Positions 54,625-62,844 of a stretch of DNA of 64,000 nucleotides are shown here, piece after piece. The first letter of the stretch is position 1. Every line of letters begins with the position of its first letter. Source of the DNA: Aquabacterium sp. (GTDB lineage: Bacteria > Pseudomonadota > Gammaproteobacteria > Burkholderiales > Burkholderiaceae_C). A program made the position numbers and the translations under genes. Location: contig JAHFQM010000002.1 of the NCBI GenBank assembly GCA_023266355.1, forward strand, positions 620,001-684,000. Reading direction: 5' to 3'. A model generated the notes under the pieces. That model ran no database searches, had not been told where the DNA came from, and saw only the letters and a list, made by a program, of their open reading frames with translations.

Positions 54625-55851
54625 TCAGCGGCTGGGAACGCCTCGCCGCTTGTCGGTGAGGCTGACGAGGAAGTCGGTCAGCTGCACGATGTTGTTGCGC
54701 CACTGGCGATGCTCGGCGATGTAGCCACGCGCAGACTGCCCCACGCTGGCCAGCGCGGCCTTGTCCTGGCTTCTGGCAATCACCTGTGCCACGGCCTCGT
54801 CGAGCTGGCCCGCCGGGAACATCCAGCCCGTGACATCAGGCTTGAGCACCTCGCGGATCGGGGCGAAGTCAGGGGCGATCGGCGGCACACCGCAAGCCAT
54901 GAATTCGAACAGCTTCACCGGCGAGGTGTAGTCACCCGCGCTGGGCAGGATGGCCATGTCCATGGCGGCCAGCAAGCCAGGCACGCGGTCATGGGGCACG
55001 CGCCCCACCATCACGATCTGGCTGGACAAGCCCTTGTCCTGCACGAACTGCTTGACCTCGTCGAACTTGGCGCCGTCGCCCACCAGCAACAGCTTGAGGT
55101 GAGGATTGGCCTTGAGCGCCTCGGCGATGCGGTACACGAACTGATCGATGGCATGCCAGGGCACGAAGGCGCCCAGGTAGCCGCACACCACATGGCCCTC
55201 CAGGCCCCAATGCTGACGGGCCTCGTCGCGCTGGGCCTGGGTGAACGTGAACTGGGCGATGTTGGCCGCATTCGGCGTGATGATGGTGGGTGCGATGTGG
55301 CCATGCACCTGCACCGCACGGTCGCGGAACACGGACGACACGAACACCAGACCATCGGCCTTGCGGAAGACCCAGCGTTCGATGGCCATGGCCAGGCGCT
55401 TGAAAAACAAGGGCCTCACGCGCTCCACAGCAGCAGAGTCGTTGACCTCCAGGATGATGGGCAGCCCGCGCAGGCGACACAGCAGCACCGTCACGAACAT
55501 GAAGAGCGAGTAACGCTCGTACACGAACGTGAGGCCCGGGTTGCGGCGGAAGAACTGCATCAGGCGCCAGCCGGCCATCAGGTTGTAGCCCAACTCCGCC
55601 AGCTCGAACAAAGGCTCGGGGAACTGAGACACCAGCTTCATGAGCCAGGTGGCCTGACTGGTGGGGGACATGGCCTTGGGCGTCGAGTAGGGGTCGGCCC
55701 CCGGCAGCGAGATGATGTCCACCTTCACGCCCTCTGCACGCATGGCATCGGTGATGCCCCGGATGTGCACGCCCTCGACGGCCTTGCCCTGTGTTCGGTG
55801 GTGGTACAGCATGTGCTGTACGCGGCTTGTGATCGAAGTGTGCGATGCCAT
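54625..55851 (-). CDS. Glycosyltransferase family 4
   Basis: The 408-residue GT-B enzyme has an N-terminal domain (VQHMLYHHRTQGKAVEGVHI, FVYERYSLFMFVTVLLCRL with a hydrophobic membrane-facing patch) and a donor domain (VVCGYLGAFVPWHAIDQFV, LLLVGDGAKFDEVKQFV, SPVKLFEFMACGVPPIAPD). It resembles the family 4 transferases common in exosortase-linked EPS loci. ATG at 55851; a longer frame to 55917 lacks support. It diverges from the next gene with 109 bp between starts. Confidence 0.92.
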   Translation of the reverse strand: MASHTSITSRVQHMLYHHRTQGKAVEGVHIRGITDAMRAEGVKVDIISLPGADPYSTPKAMSPTSQATWLMKLVSQFPEPLFELAELGYNLMAGWRLMQFFRRNPGLTFVYERYSLFMFVTVLLCRLRGLPIILEVNDSAAVERVRPLFFKRLAMAIERWVFRKADGLVFVSSVFRDRAVQVHGHIAPTIITPNAANIAQFTFTQAQRDEARQHWGLEGHVVCGYLGAFVPWHAIDQFVYRIAEALKANPHLKLLLVGDGAKFDEVKQFVQDKGLSSQIVMVGRVPHDRVPGLLAAMDMAILPSAGDYTSPVKLFEFMACGVPPIAPDFAPIREVLKPDVTGWMFPAGQLDEAVAQVIARSQDKAALASVGQSARGYIAEHRQWRNNIVQLTDFLVSLTDKRRGVPSR

Positions 55852-55960
55852 TGAACAATGAAACGAGGACACGATCGGGGGGCCGCAGCCCTTGGGCAGG
55901 CTGGCGCCGCAAGTCAAGCCTGCGCCAAGTCACCTGTGAAACTCAGTGTAGCATTTGGCC

Positions 55961-57106
55961 ATGACGCCCCCTGCGCCCAACGCCGCCTCTCGCCCCCTGC
56001 GCATCGTTCACGTGGTGGATTCCCTGGAGGTGGGTGGACTGGAGCGCGTGACGGTCGATCTGGCCCAGGCACAAGCAGCGCTGGGGCACGATGTGCGCGT
56101 TTTCAGCATCGCAGCCACCGAAGGCCTCAAGAAAGAACTGCTGGACGCGGGCATCCCCGTCACCGAGGGGCACAAGCGGCGCTCCCTTGACTGGCACACC
56201 CTGTCGCTGCTGCGTGCCTGCGTGCGCGGGGCCGCGGCCGATGTGGTGCATGCCCACAATTTCGTTCCGAACTACCACGCGGCTCTGGCCACCCTGGGCC
56301 TGGGTGTTGCACAGGTCTGCACCCTGCATGACATGGGTGCACGCTTGCAGAACCGCCGACTGAAATCCCTGTTCCAGCTCTCCTTGACCCGCACGCGCTG
56401 CGTGGCCATGGTGGGCGAACAGGTGCGCCAGCGTCACGTTGCATCGGGTCTGGTTCCAGCACACAAGGCGCACACGGTGCTCAATGGCATCCCTGTTGCG
56501 CGTTTCTCCACGGGAAGCGCGGACAGGTCGGCCGCGCGGCAGCAGCTGGGACTGGACGACGCTGACACCGTCATCGGTTGCGTTGGCCGGCTGGTTCCGC
56601 TCAAAAATCACCATCGCATGGTGGATGTCTTTCCCACGCTCCTGCAGCAGCACCCTCGGCTGCGGCTGGTGATTGTGGGCGATGGCGTCCAGGCAGAGGC
56701 ATTGCGCCAGCAGGTTGCAGCCAAGGGGCTCCAACAGCATGTCATCCTGGCGGGTCAACGCAGCAACGTCAGCATGCTGCTTGGCGCATTCGACGTGTTT
56801 GCGCTGCCCTCGCAAACCGAGGGGCTGTCCATCGCGCTGCTGGAAGCCTGTGCCACGGGCTTGGCCGTGGTGGCCACACGGGTCGGCGGCAACACGGAAA
56901 TCATCGTGGATGGCCAAACAGGATTACTCATCCCGCCCGATGACAATGAGGCCCTCGCCAGCGCGCTGATGCGCATGCTGGCAGACCCAGCCTTGCGCCG
57001 TCGGCTGGGTGACGCTGCCGCGCAATGGGTGCGTGCCCACGCCTCATCCGAGGCACTGGCGCAAGCCTATGGCCGCGTTTACGAAGCGGCCCTGGCCAGC
57101 CGCTGA
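55961..57106 (+). CDS. Glycosyltransferase family 4
   Basis: The 381-residue GT-B enzyme has an N-terminal IVHVVDSLEVGGLERVTVDL segment (glycine-rich acceptor loop typical of family 4), a donor domain with IGCVGRLVPLKNHHRMVDVF and LVIVGDGVQAEALRQQV, and SQTEGLSIALLEACATGLAVV (EX7E). The ATG at 55961 is chosen over a TTG at 55955. It converges with the epimerase gene at 57178 across 71 bp. Donor and acceptor sugars are unknown. Confidence 0.94.
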   Translation: MTPPAPNAASRPLRIVHVVDSLEVGGLERVTVDLAQAQAALGHDVRVFSIAATEGLKKELLDAGIPVTEGHKRRSLDWHTLSLLRACVRGAAADVVHAHNFVPNYHAALATLGLGVAQVCTLHDMGARLQNRRLKSLFQLSLTRTRCVAMVGEQVRQRHVASGLVPAHKAHTVLNGIPVARFSTGSADRSAARQQLGLDDADTVIGCVGRLVPLKNHHRMVDVFPTLLQQHPRLRLVIVGDGVQAEALRQQVAAKGLQQHVILAGQRSNVSMLLGAFDVFALPSQTEGLSIALLEACATGLAVVATRVGGNTEIIVDGQTGLLIPPDDNEALASALMRMLADPALRRRLGDAAAQWVRAHASSEALAQAYGRVYEAALASR

Positions 57107-57177
57107 CACCAACGCGTGGACTCAAGCGGACAAGCAAGGTCAGAGGGACACGCTCTCGCCACCCCCAGCCGCCACCC

Positions 57178-58194
57178 TCATCGCTTGCGCTGCAACTCCT
57201 CGCGGAAGTGGGCAAACGCACGCTTCAAACCTTCTGAGGTAGCGACACGCGGGACCCAGCCGATGCCACGCAAGGCCTGGTTGCTGTAACGCAGCGGCTT
57301 GTACATCGAGGCCACCACATAGGGCGTGAACAAGGCCGGCAACTGCCCTTTGGAGCGCCGGTGGTACCACACCAGCATGCGCGAAGCCAGCATGAACAAG
57401 GGGTAAGGCAAGGGGATGCAACGCAGCGGCTCCACCTGCTTGCGGTAGGCCTGGAGGTAAGCACTGCAGGTCGGCAGGTCGTCATCGACCACACTGAACA
57501 CGCTGCCCGCAGGCGCTTTCAAGGCCGCCGTGGCAACCGCATCTGCGCAGTTGTCAACGTAGGTCAAGGGCAGGGTCGCGCTGCCACCCAGGGACACGAA
57601 CAAGCCCATGGCCTTGATGCCAACACGCGAGGACATCGCACCACCCCCTGGGCCATAAATGACACCGGGGCGCAGGATGACCGACTCGAAGCCGCTTTCG
57701 CGCTGGAACTCGTTGAACAGGTGCTCCTGGCGAGTTTTCGCGTAGCCGTAAGGCCCGCGCTCCACCCCCACCTTTTCGATCGGCGTGCGCTCGTCCAGCA
57801 CGCTGCCCTTGGGCAAGGGTGCCGCATCGAACACAGCGAAAGAACTCACCAGCACGATGCGCTTGACATGCGCCGCCGTGGCCGCTTCCAGCAGGTTGCG
57901 GGTGGTCAGCACGGTGTTGGCGAACATGTCGGCCGCTGCACCCTTCATGCCTGCGGCGGCGTGAACGATGCAGTCGACGCCTTCGACCACGTGCGCCAGC
58001 TTGCCGCGGGACAGGAGGTTGGCCAGCACCACGCTCACCTCGGCGCCCGGGTGCGCCTGCCGCCACCCTTGCAGCAGTTCCTCTGGCACGGCACGGCGCG
58101 CATGCACACGCACCGATGTCACACCCTGCCTCAGCAAACTGTCCACGATCCGGCGCCCGAGGAAGCCGCCAGCACCTGTCACCAACACCGTCAT
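57178..58194 (-). CDS. NAD-dependent epimerase/dehydratase (extended SDR)
   Basis: The 338-residue protein has the Rossmann motif VTGAGGFLGRRIV (residues 4-16), the catalytic Tyr-Lys pair in GPYGYAKTRQEHL and the substrate segment RPGVIYGPGGGAM. It is an extended short-chain dehydrogenase that probably modifies a nucleotide- or lipid-linked sugar. The ATG overlaps the stop of the upstream Gfo/Idh gene (4 bp), so the two are translationally coupled and may act in sequence on one sugar. Confidence 0.9.
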   Translation of the reverse strand: MTVLVTGAGGFLGRRIVDSLLRQGVTSVRVHARRAVPEELLQGWRQAHPGAEVSVVLANLLSRGKLAHVVEGVDCIVHAAAGMKGAAADMFANTVLTTRNLLEAATAAHVKRIVLVSSFAVFDAAPLPKGSVLDERTPIEKVGVERGPYGYAKTRQEHLFNEFQRESGFESVILRPGVIYGPGGGAMSSRVGIKAMGLFVSLGGSATLPLTYVDNCADAVATAALKAPAGSVFSVVDDDLPTCSAYLQAYRKQVEPLRCIPLPYPLFMLASRMLVWYHRRSKGQLPALFTPYVVASMYKPLRYSNQALRGIGWVPRVATSEGLKRAFAHFREELQRKR

Positions 58195-59261
58195 GCCCGA
58201 GCCTCCATGCCGTCCACCAGTTGATCAATCACACGGCACACCCGCAGGATGTGCTGGGCAGGAATCGGGTCCGCCCCCTTGTTGTCCACGGCGTCGTAGA
58301 AACGGTTGAGCAGCACGCGCATGCACTGGAAATAGTGATATTCGTGGCGCCGGAACAAGCCCACGTTGCGCCAACCATTGCGCCAGAACTGCCGAGCCTG
58401 CACAAAGGCTGGGAACAAGCGCCCCACCGACGCCGGCTGGGCCCAGTTGGCGCTGTGCACCAGCGTGCGGGCCGTGTAATCGAGCTCCACCGAATCCCGC
58501 GAGCCCACCACCTTCAATGTGTGGGCACTGGGTTTGCCGTGCGCGCTGACGGTGCCCGAGACGGTCACGTTCTGGCTGCGCAGCATGAAGCGCAGTTCAT
58601 CATGCAAGGCGTCGAGCACCGGATCGCCTGAGGCGGCACGGCGGCGGAATGACATCACCTGCACCTCGCAGTCGTCTTCGATGTGCATCATCACTTTGGC
58701 GAGGACGTGGTCCAGCACATTGTGGAAGAGCTTGCCCGGCAAACGGTGCACCCAATGGTCTGGGTCTGACATGACCGCCAGGCCATAGTCGCCAGCCAGG
58801 TTGTAGCCGTACTGGGTGTCCAGGTGGACCACATCGCCCAGCGCGCGCTTGGACATCAGCCGCTCAAGCTCCAGCGCCGGAGGCTCGTAGTTGTAGAGGT
58901 AGTTCACGCACACACGGCGCCCAACCTCTGCCGCGCAGTCGGTGATCTTGCGGGCCTCCGCTTCCGTCAGGGCAAACGGCTTTTCCACGAAGACGTGGCA
59001 GCCCGCACGCAGCGCCGTGGTGGCGAGGAACACATGCGAGTCCGGCGGCGTGGCAATGTGCACCACATCGGGCTTTGCTTCGGCCAGCATCTTGTGGATG
59101 TCGGTGTAGCGGCCCTCGACGCCCATGCGCACGGCCAGCTGCTCGACCATCAAGGGCTCCAGGTCACACACGGCGACAACCTCGCCCCTTCCTGTGGCCC
59201 GCACCTGCTCCACGTGCCCGTCAGCGATTTTCCCGCAACCCACCACCGCAATCTTCAGCAC
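58191..59261 (-). CDS. Gfo/Idh/MocA-family oxidoreductase
   Basis: The 356-residue protein has an N-terminal NAD(P) Rossmann domain (LKIAVVGCGKIADGHVEQV), the family signature VFVEKPFALTEAEARKI with the catalytic Lys, and a C-terminal alpha/beta substrate domain. It probably oxidises or reduces a sugar nucleotide at C3 or C4. The start is GTG at 59261, supported by AGGGG 6 nt upstream and by the MLKIAVVG-type N-terminus; the longer frame has no site. It is coupled to the epimerase gene. Confidence 0.92.
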   Translation of the reverse strand: MLKIAVVGCGKIADGHVEQVRATGRGEVVAVCDLEPLMVEQLAVRMGVEGRYTDIHKMLAEAKPDVVHIATPPDSHVFLATTALRAGCHVFVEKPFALTEAEARKITDCAAEVGRRVCVNYLYNYEPPALELERLMSKRALGDVVHLDTQYGYNLAGDYGLAVMSDPDHWVHRLPGKLFHNVLDHVLAKVMMHIEDDCEVQVMSFRRRAASGDPVLDALHDELRFMLRSQNVTVSGTVSAHGKPSAHTLKVVGSRDSVELDYTARTLVHSANWAQPASVGRLFPAFVQARQFWRNGWRNVGLFRRHEYHYFQCMRVLLNRFYDAVDNKGADPIPAQHILRVCRVIDQLVDGMEARA

Positions 59262-59490
59262 ATTTTCCCCTGGTGAAAAACAACAAGCGGCAATCCCATG
59301 GGTCCGCAACACTGCGAACCATCTTCACGGGCATCGCTGGAAACCGCGCAAGCATACAGGCCACAGGCTGAAACCCGACCACCCAATGCGAGGGAATGCA
59401 AACTGGCAGAACAAGGCATTATTCTTCCTCAGGCAAACCGTTGCGGGCATACCATAGCGCTCGAATGTGTCCGGCAAAACAGCCCCCGAT

Positions 59491-60624
59491 ATGAGCACAC
59501 CCGATCAGATTTTCCTCGCAGCAGCGTCATTCATTTCCTATACCTATGCTGCCTATCCCTTGGGCATCTGGGCGCTGAGTCGCACCAAACCGAACGAATG
59601 CGCGCCGCCTTTGCGCGACGATGCCTGCCCCGAGGTCACGGTCGTGATTTCTGCTCACAACGAGGCGGCACGGGTTCGGCGTCGCATTGAGAACCTGCGC
59701 AGCCTGGACTACCCCCAGGACAAGCTGCACCTGTTGTTCGTCTCCGATGGTTCCAGTGACCGCACCGCAGAGTCGCTGCGCCAGTTCCCGGGTGTGCAGG
59801 TCATCGAACACGCCGAGCGAGGCGGCAAGGCGCACGCGCTGAATTCGGCCATGGCGCAAGTCAAGACCCCCGTGGTTCTGTTTTGCGACATGCGCCAAAC
59901 CGCTGAGCGGCACTCGCTGCGCCTGTTGGTGTCCTCGTTGATGCAACCCGGCGTGGGCGCTGTCAGTGGCGAGCTGACCCATGTCGATCCCGGCACCCAG
60001 GTGGCGGCCAACATCGGCCTGTACTGGCGCTACGAAAAGTGGATCCGCAAGTCCGAGAGCCGCTGGCGCTCGGTGGTTGGCGCCACGGGCGCGTTTTACG
60101 CGATCAAGACGCCATGCTTCGTGCCCTTGGCGCCTGGCACCCTGCTGGACGACTTCGAAATCCCGATGCAGATCGCACGACAAGGCCAGCGGGTGCTGCT
60201 CGACGGGCGGTCGCTGGTTTTCGATGAGCTCCAGAACGACATGTCGGGTGAGCGCAAACGCAAGCTGCGCACACTGGGCGGCAACTTTCAGAGCTTTGCG
60301 CGCCACCCCTGGTTGTTCTCGCCGCGCAGCAACCCCATCTGGTTGCAGTTCCTGTCGCACAAGGTCTTCCGCTTGGCGGTGCCCTATGCGATGGCCTGCG
60401 CCCTGATCAGCAGCTTGCTGTCCAGCACCGGCTGGGTGCAATGCCTGGCCGCAGCGCAGGTGGCCTTCTACACGGCGGCCTGGATGGGCATGCAGTCGCC
60501 GACCTGGCGCAAGAGCAGGTTGATTGCGTTCGCCACCGTCTTCGTCGAACTCAACTGGACGGCCATGCAGGCAGGCCTGCAATTTGCCTCGGGTCGGCTC
60601 GACCTGCAGTGGGAAAAGACCTGA
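59491..60624 (+). CDS. Membrane-anchored family 2 glycosyltransferase
   Basis: The 377-residue processive-type GT2 has one N-terminal hydrophobic helix (about 7-27), a GT-A domain with VTVVISAHNEAARVRRRIEN, LLFVSDGSSDRTAES, VLFCDMRQTAER (metal-site Asp) and DDFEIPMQIARQGQRV, and two to three C-terminal helices. It builds or starts a glycan at the inner membrane. ATG at 59491; a GTG at 59467 is an alternative. It converges with the next gene with 12 bp between stops. Confidence 0.92.
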   Translation: MSTPDQIFLAAASFISYTYAAYPLGIWALSRTKPNECAPPLRDDACPEVTVVISAHNEAARVRRRIENLRSLDYPQDKLHLLFVSDGSSDRTAESLRQFPGVQVIEHAERGGKAHALNSAMAQVKTPVVLFCDMRQTAERHSLRLLVSSLMQPGVGAVSGELTHVDPGTQVAANIGLYWRYEKWIRKSESRWRSVVGATGAFYAIKTPCFVPLAPGTLLDDFEIPMQIARQGQRVLLDGRSLVFDELQNDMSGERKRKLRTLGGNFQSFARHPWLFSPRSNPIWLQFLSHKVFRLAVPYAMACALISSLLSSTGWVQCLAAAQVAFYTAAWMGMQSPTWRKSRLIAFATVFVELNWTAMQAGLQFASGRLDLQWEKT

Positions 60625-60636
60625 ACGCCGCTCAGA

Positions 60637-61857
60637 TCATCCTGCAGCTTGGGGGCTGACGCCGTAGCGCGGACGGGGGACCACATAGTCACGGTAGTCC
60701 CCGGGCTCGCCCCGCTCACCGGCTTCGGCCGCTTTGACGATGTTGTACATCTCGCGTGCACTCACGTAGTGGAGCTGCCACTCGCGCCCATCGTTGTAGC
60801 GGCGCTGCATGTACTCAAAGGTCTCCCGCATCGGTCGTCCCAGCAGGGTGTCGGTGTCACGCTCCTGGGTGCCGTGCGTATGGACCTTCACAAACACCCA
60901 CTCAGGGCGCCCTTCGACCTGGATGCCCATGTTCACCCAGGCGTCCACGCGGTCTGGTGAGGGCGGGCAGCTGGTGCGGACATCGGCGTTCTCGATCCGG
61001 GGGATCAAACCGAATTTGCGCGACGCCATGTTGAAGCCCAAAGGGCCCTGGATCAGCATGAGGTCGCCCCACGGCGATCCGCCAACGCTCACACGGCGCC
61101 CGCGGTCGTGCGAGCGGGGCGCATCGGGATCGTCTTTGGCGTAGTAGATCTGGTTGATCGTGGGCGGCTGACAAGGGTCTGGCGCTGCAGGGAAAGTGAA
61201 GTCGGCGTAGCAGCCTTCTTCCCTGAGGATGATCAATTCGTTGTTGACGCCGCAGCAATACCCGTCGCCGCGGGGATGTGCGTTGTCCAGCGCCCAGTTG
61301 CCATGGATGAACGCCCAGCGGAGCTGACCGGTCTCGGGGTCCCTGGGCAGCGCATCATGCTGATCCGCCAGGATGCCGGTGAAGCGGCGCAGCTTTTCAC
61401 GCAAACCCGCGTCCGTGTCGTGATGGTGGTGCAGGTGCACCTCGATTTCACCAAGGCCCATTCGGCACAATTCGACCAGCGGGTTGATGTGCTCAGGGCG
61501 GTATTCCTCTTCCGGATAGAAAAAGGAATGGATGGGCTGGCGACCGTCAGCGTCTCGCAGCCCCTCGCACAAAGCCGGGTATTCCTGACGCCAACGCGCC
61601 ACGCGGGCGCACTCGATTTCATAACTGGGCTGCTGGTATTGCGGCTCAAAATGATCGACAAAACAGAACATGAGGTGACGCGTTTGCCCGACAGGCGCCT
61701 TGCCGTGCGCCCAGTCGCGCCTGAGATAGGACCACAGCCACGTCTGGATGTGCTTCTGGCGAATTTCGCGCAAAAGCACCGCTCCAGCCGCCAAAGCCGC
61801 AGCCCCCACCCCCACTACCACCAGGTTCATCGCTATTCCAAATTGTTGCGCAGACAT
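60637..61857 (-). CDS. Putative polysaccharide deacetylase-like membrane-anchored protein
   Basis: The 406-residue protein has an N-terminal hydrophobic helix (about 8-28) and then a soluble domain beginning HLMFCFVDHFEPQYQQPSYE. Further on come GEIEVHLHHHHDTD and IHGNWALDNAHPRGDGYCCG, a His/Asp pattern like metal-dependent NodB/DUF-type carbohydrate deacetylases, although the exact motif set is not classical. A His-rich KVHTHGTQE segment follows. It is located beside the export genes, so an EPS-modifying enzyme is likely. I do not recognise a named family with certainty. ATG at 61857. Confidence 0.7.
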   Translation of the reverse strand: MSAQQFGIAMNLVVVGVGAAALAAGAVLLREIRQKHIQTWLWSYLRRDWAHGKAPVGQTRHLMFCFVDHFEPQYQQPSYEIECARVARWRQEYPALCEGLRDADGRQPIHSFFYPEEEYRPEHINPLVELCRMGLGEIEVHLHHHHDTDAGLREKLRRFTGILADQHDALPRDPETGQLRWAFIHGNWALDNAHPRGDGYCCGVNNELIILREEGCYADFTFPAAPDPCQPPTINQIYYAKDDPDAPRSHDRGRRVSVGGSPWGDLMLIQGPLGFNMASRKFGLIPRIENADVRTSCPPSPDRVDAWVNMGIQVEGRPEWVFVKVHTHGTQERDTDTLLGRPMRETFEYMQRRYNDGREWQLHYVSAREMYNIVKAAEAGERGEPGDYRDYVVPRPRYGVSPQAAG

Positions 61858-62143
61858 GACACCCGTCGCTCATGAGGCAGGCCGCACAAGCCCGCCTCAC
61901 TCAGCACCGGATAAGCTGTCTCGGACTCTAACACTGCGGGGAGCGAGTTCGGTATGCTTGCGGCGGGTCGGGCTCCCTGGCGTTCAAGCGCCACGCTCGT
62001 TTTTCCCGAATCCGATCACGTCATGAAACTGGCGCATCATGTCAGACCAGTTTTTCCATCGAAATGGTGGCTGCACCGGCTCAGCCGATTGCGCCAAGGC
62101 CACCGAACTTCGGAAATCCGCAGAACTGCCGAAAGAAGACCCT

Positions 62144-62782
62144 ATGACTTTTACCACTCGCAAAATCATCGGCCGTGCTGGCGTTCTGCTGGCCCTGTGC
62201 ACGTCCCTGCTGGCCACCGGGTGCGGCAGCACGTTCAATCTGCCGCCCGCGCCGCAGCGTGTCGCAGCCGATGACAAAACCCAGGGCTACCAGATCGGTG
62301 CCCTCGACGAACTCTCTGTGGTGGTCTGGCGCAACCCCGATTTGTCGGCCACCGTCACTGTCCGCCCTGATGGCAAGATTTCGCTGCCCCTGGTGGAAAA
62401 CTTGCCGGCAGCGGGCCGCCGCCCTGACGACCTCTCGCGCCAGATCGAAGCGGCCTTGAGCAAGTACATCCGCGAGCCAGTGGTCACCGTGGTGGTCAAC
62501 CGCGCCCTCGGCGAGACCTCGGCCCAAGTCCGCATCGTGGGTGAGGCGGCCAAACCCCAGGCTGTGGCGTTCCGCCAGAACATGACGCTGCTGGACGTGA
62601 TGATCCAGGTCGGTGGCCTCACCGATTTTGCCGACGGCAACAATGCCGTTCTGGTGCGCGGTTCGGAAAACAGCAAGCAGTACAGCGTGCGGATCAAGGA
62701 CCTGCTGCGTCGCGGCGACATCTCGGCGAACGTGGACATGAAGCCCGGTGACATCCTCATCATCCCGCAGAGCTGGTTCTGA
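62144..62782 (+). CDS. Outer-membrane polysaccharide export protein (Wza-like, XrtA type)
   Basis: The 212-residue lipoprotein has signal peptide MTFTTRKIIGRAGVLLALCT with lipobox LLATGC, a polysaccharide export domain (YQIGALDELSVVVWRNPDL, VTVRPDGKISLPLVENL) and a SLBB domain (VRIVGEAAKPQAVAFRQNMT). It matches the short Wza-like proteins of exosortase-A EPS loci. It forms the outer-membrane exit for the polymer. It starts the export operon; the chain-length gene follows after 62 bp. A TTG- or ATG-extended frame back to 62039 is not supported. Confidence 0.92.
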   Translation: MTFTTRKIIGRAGVLLALCTSLLATGCGSTFNLPPAPQRVAADDKTQGYQIGALDELSVVVWRNPDLSATVTVRPDGKISLPLVENLPAAGRRPDDLSRQIEAALSKYIREPVVTVVVNRALGETSAQVRIVGEAAKPQAVAFRQNMTLLDVMIQVGGLTDFADGNNAVLVRGSENSKQYSVRIKDLLRRGDISANVDMKPGDILIIPQSWF

Positions 62783-62844
62783 TGCCCGACGGCCCTGTGC
62801 CTGCTGTGCGCCAGGGCTGACTCACCCACTCTGAATCAAGCTGT

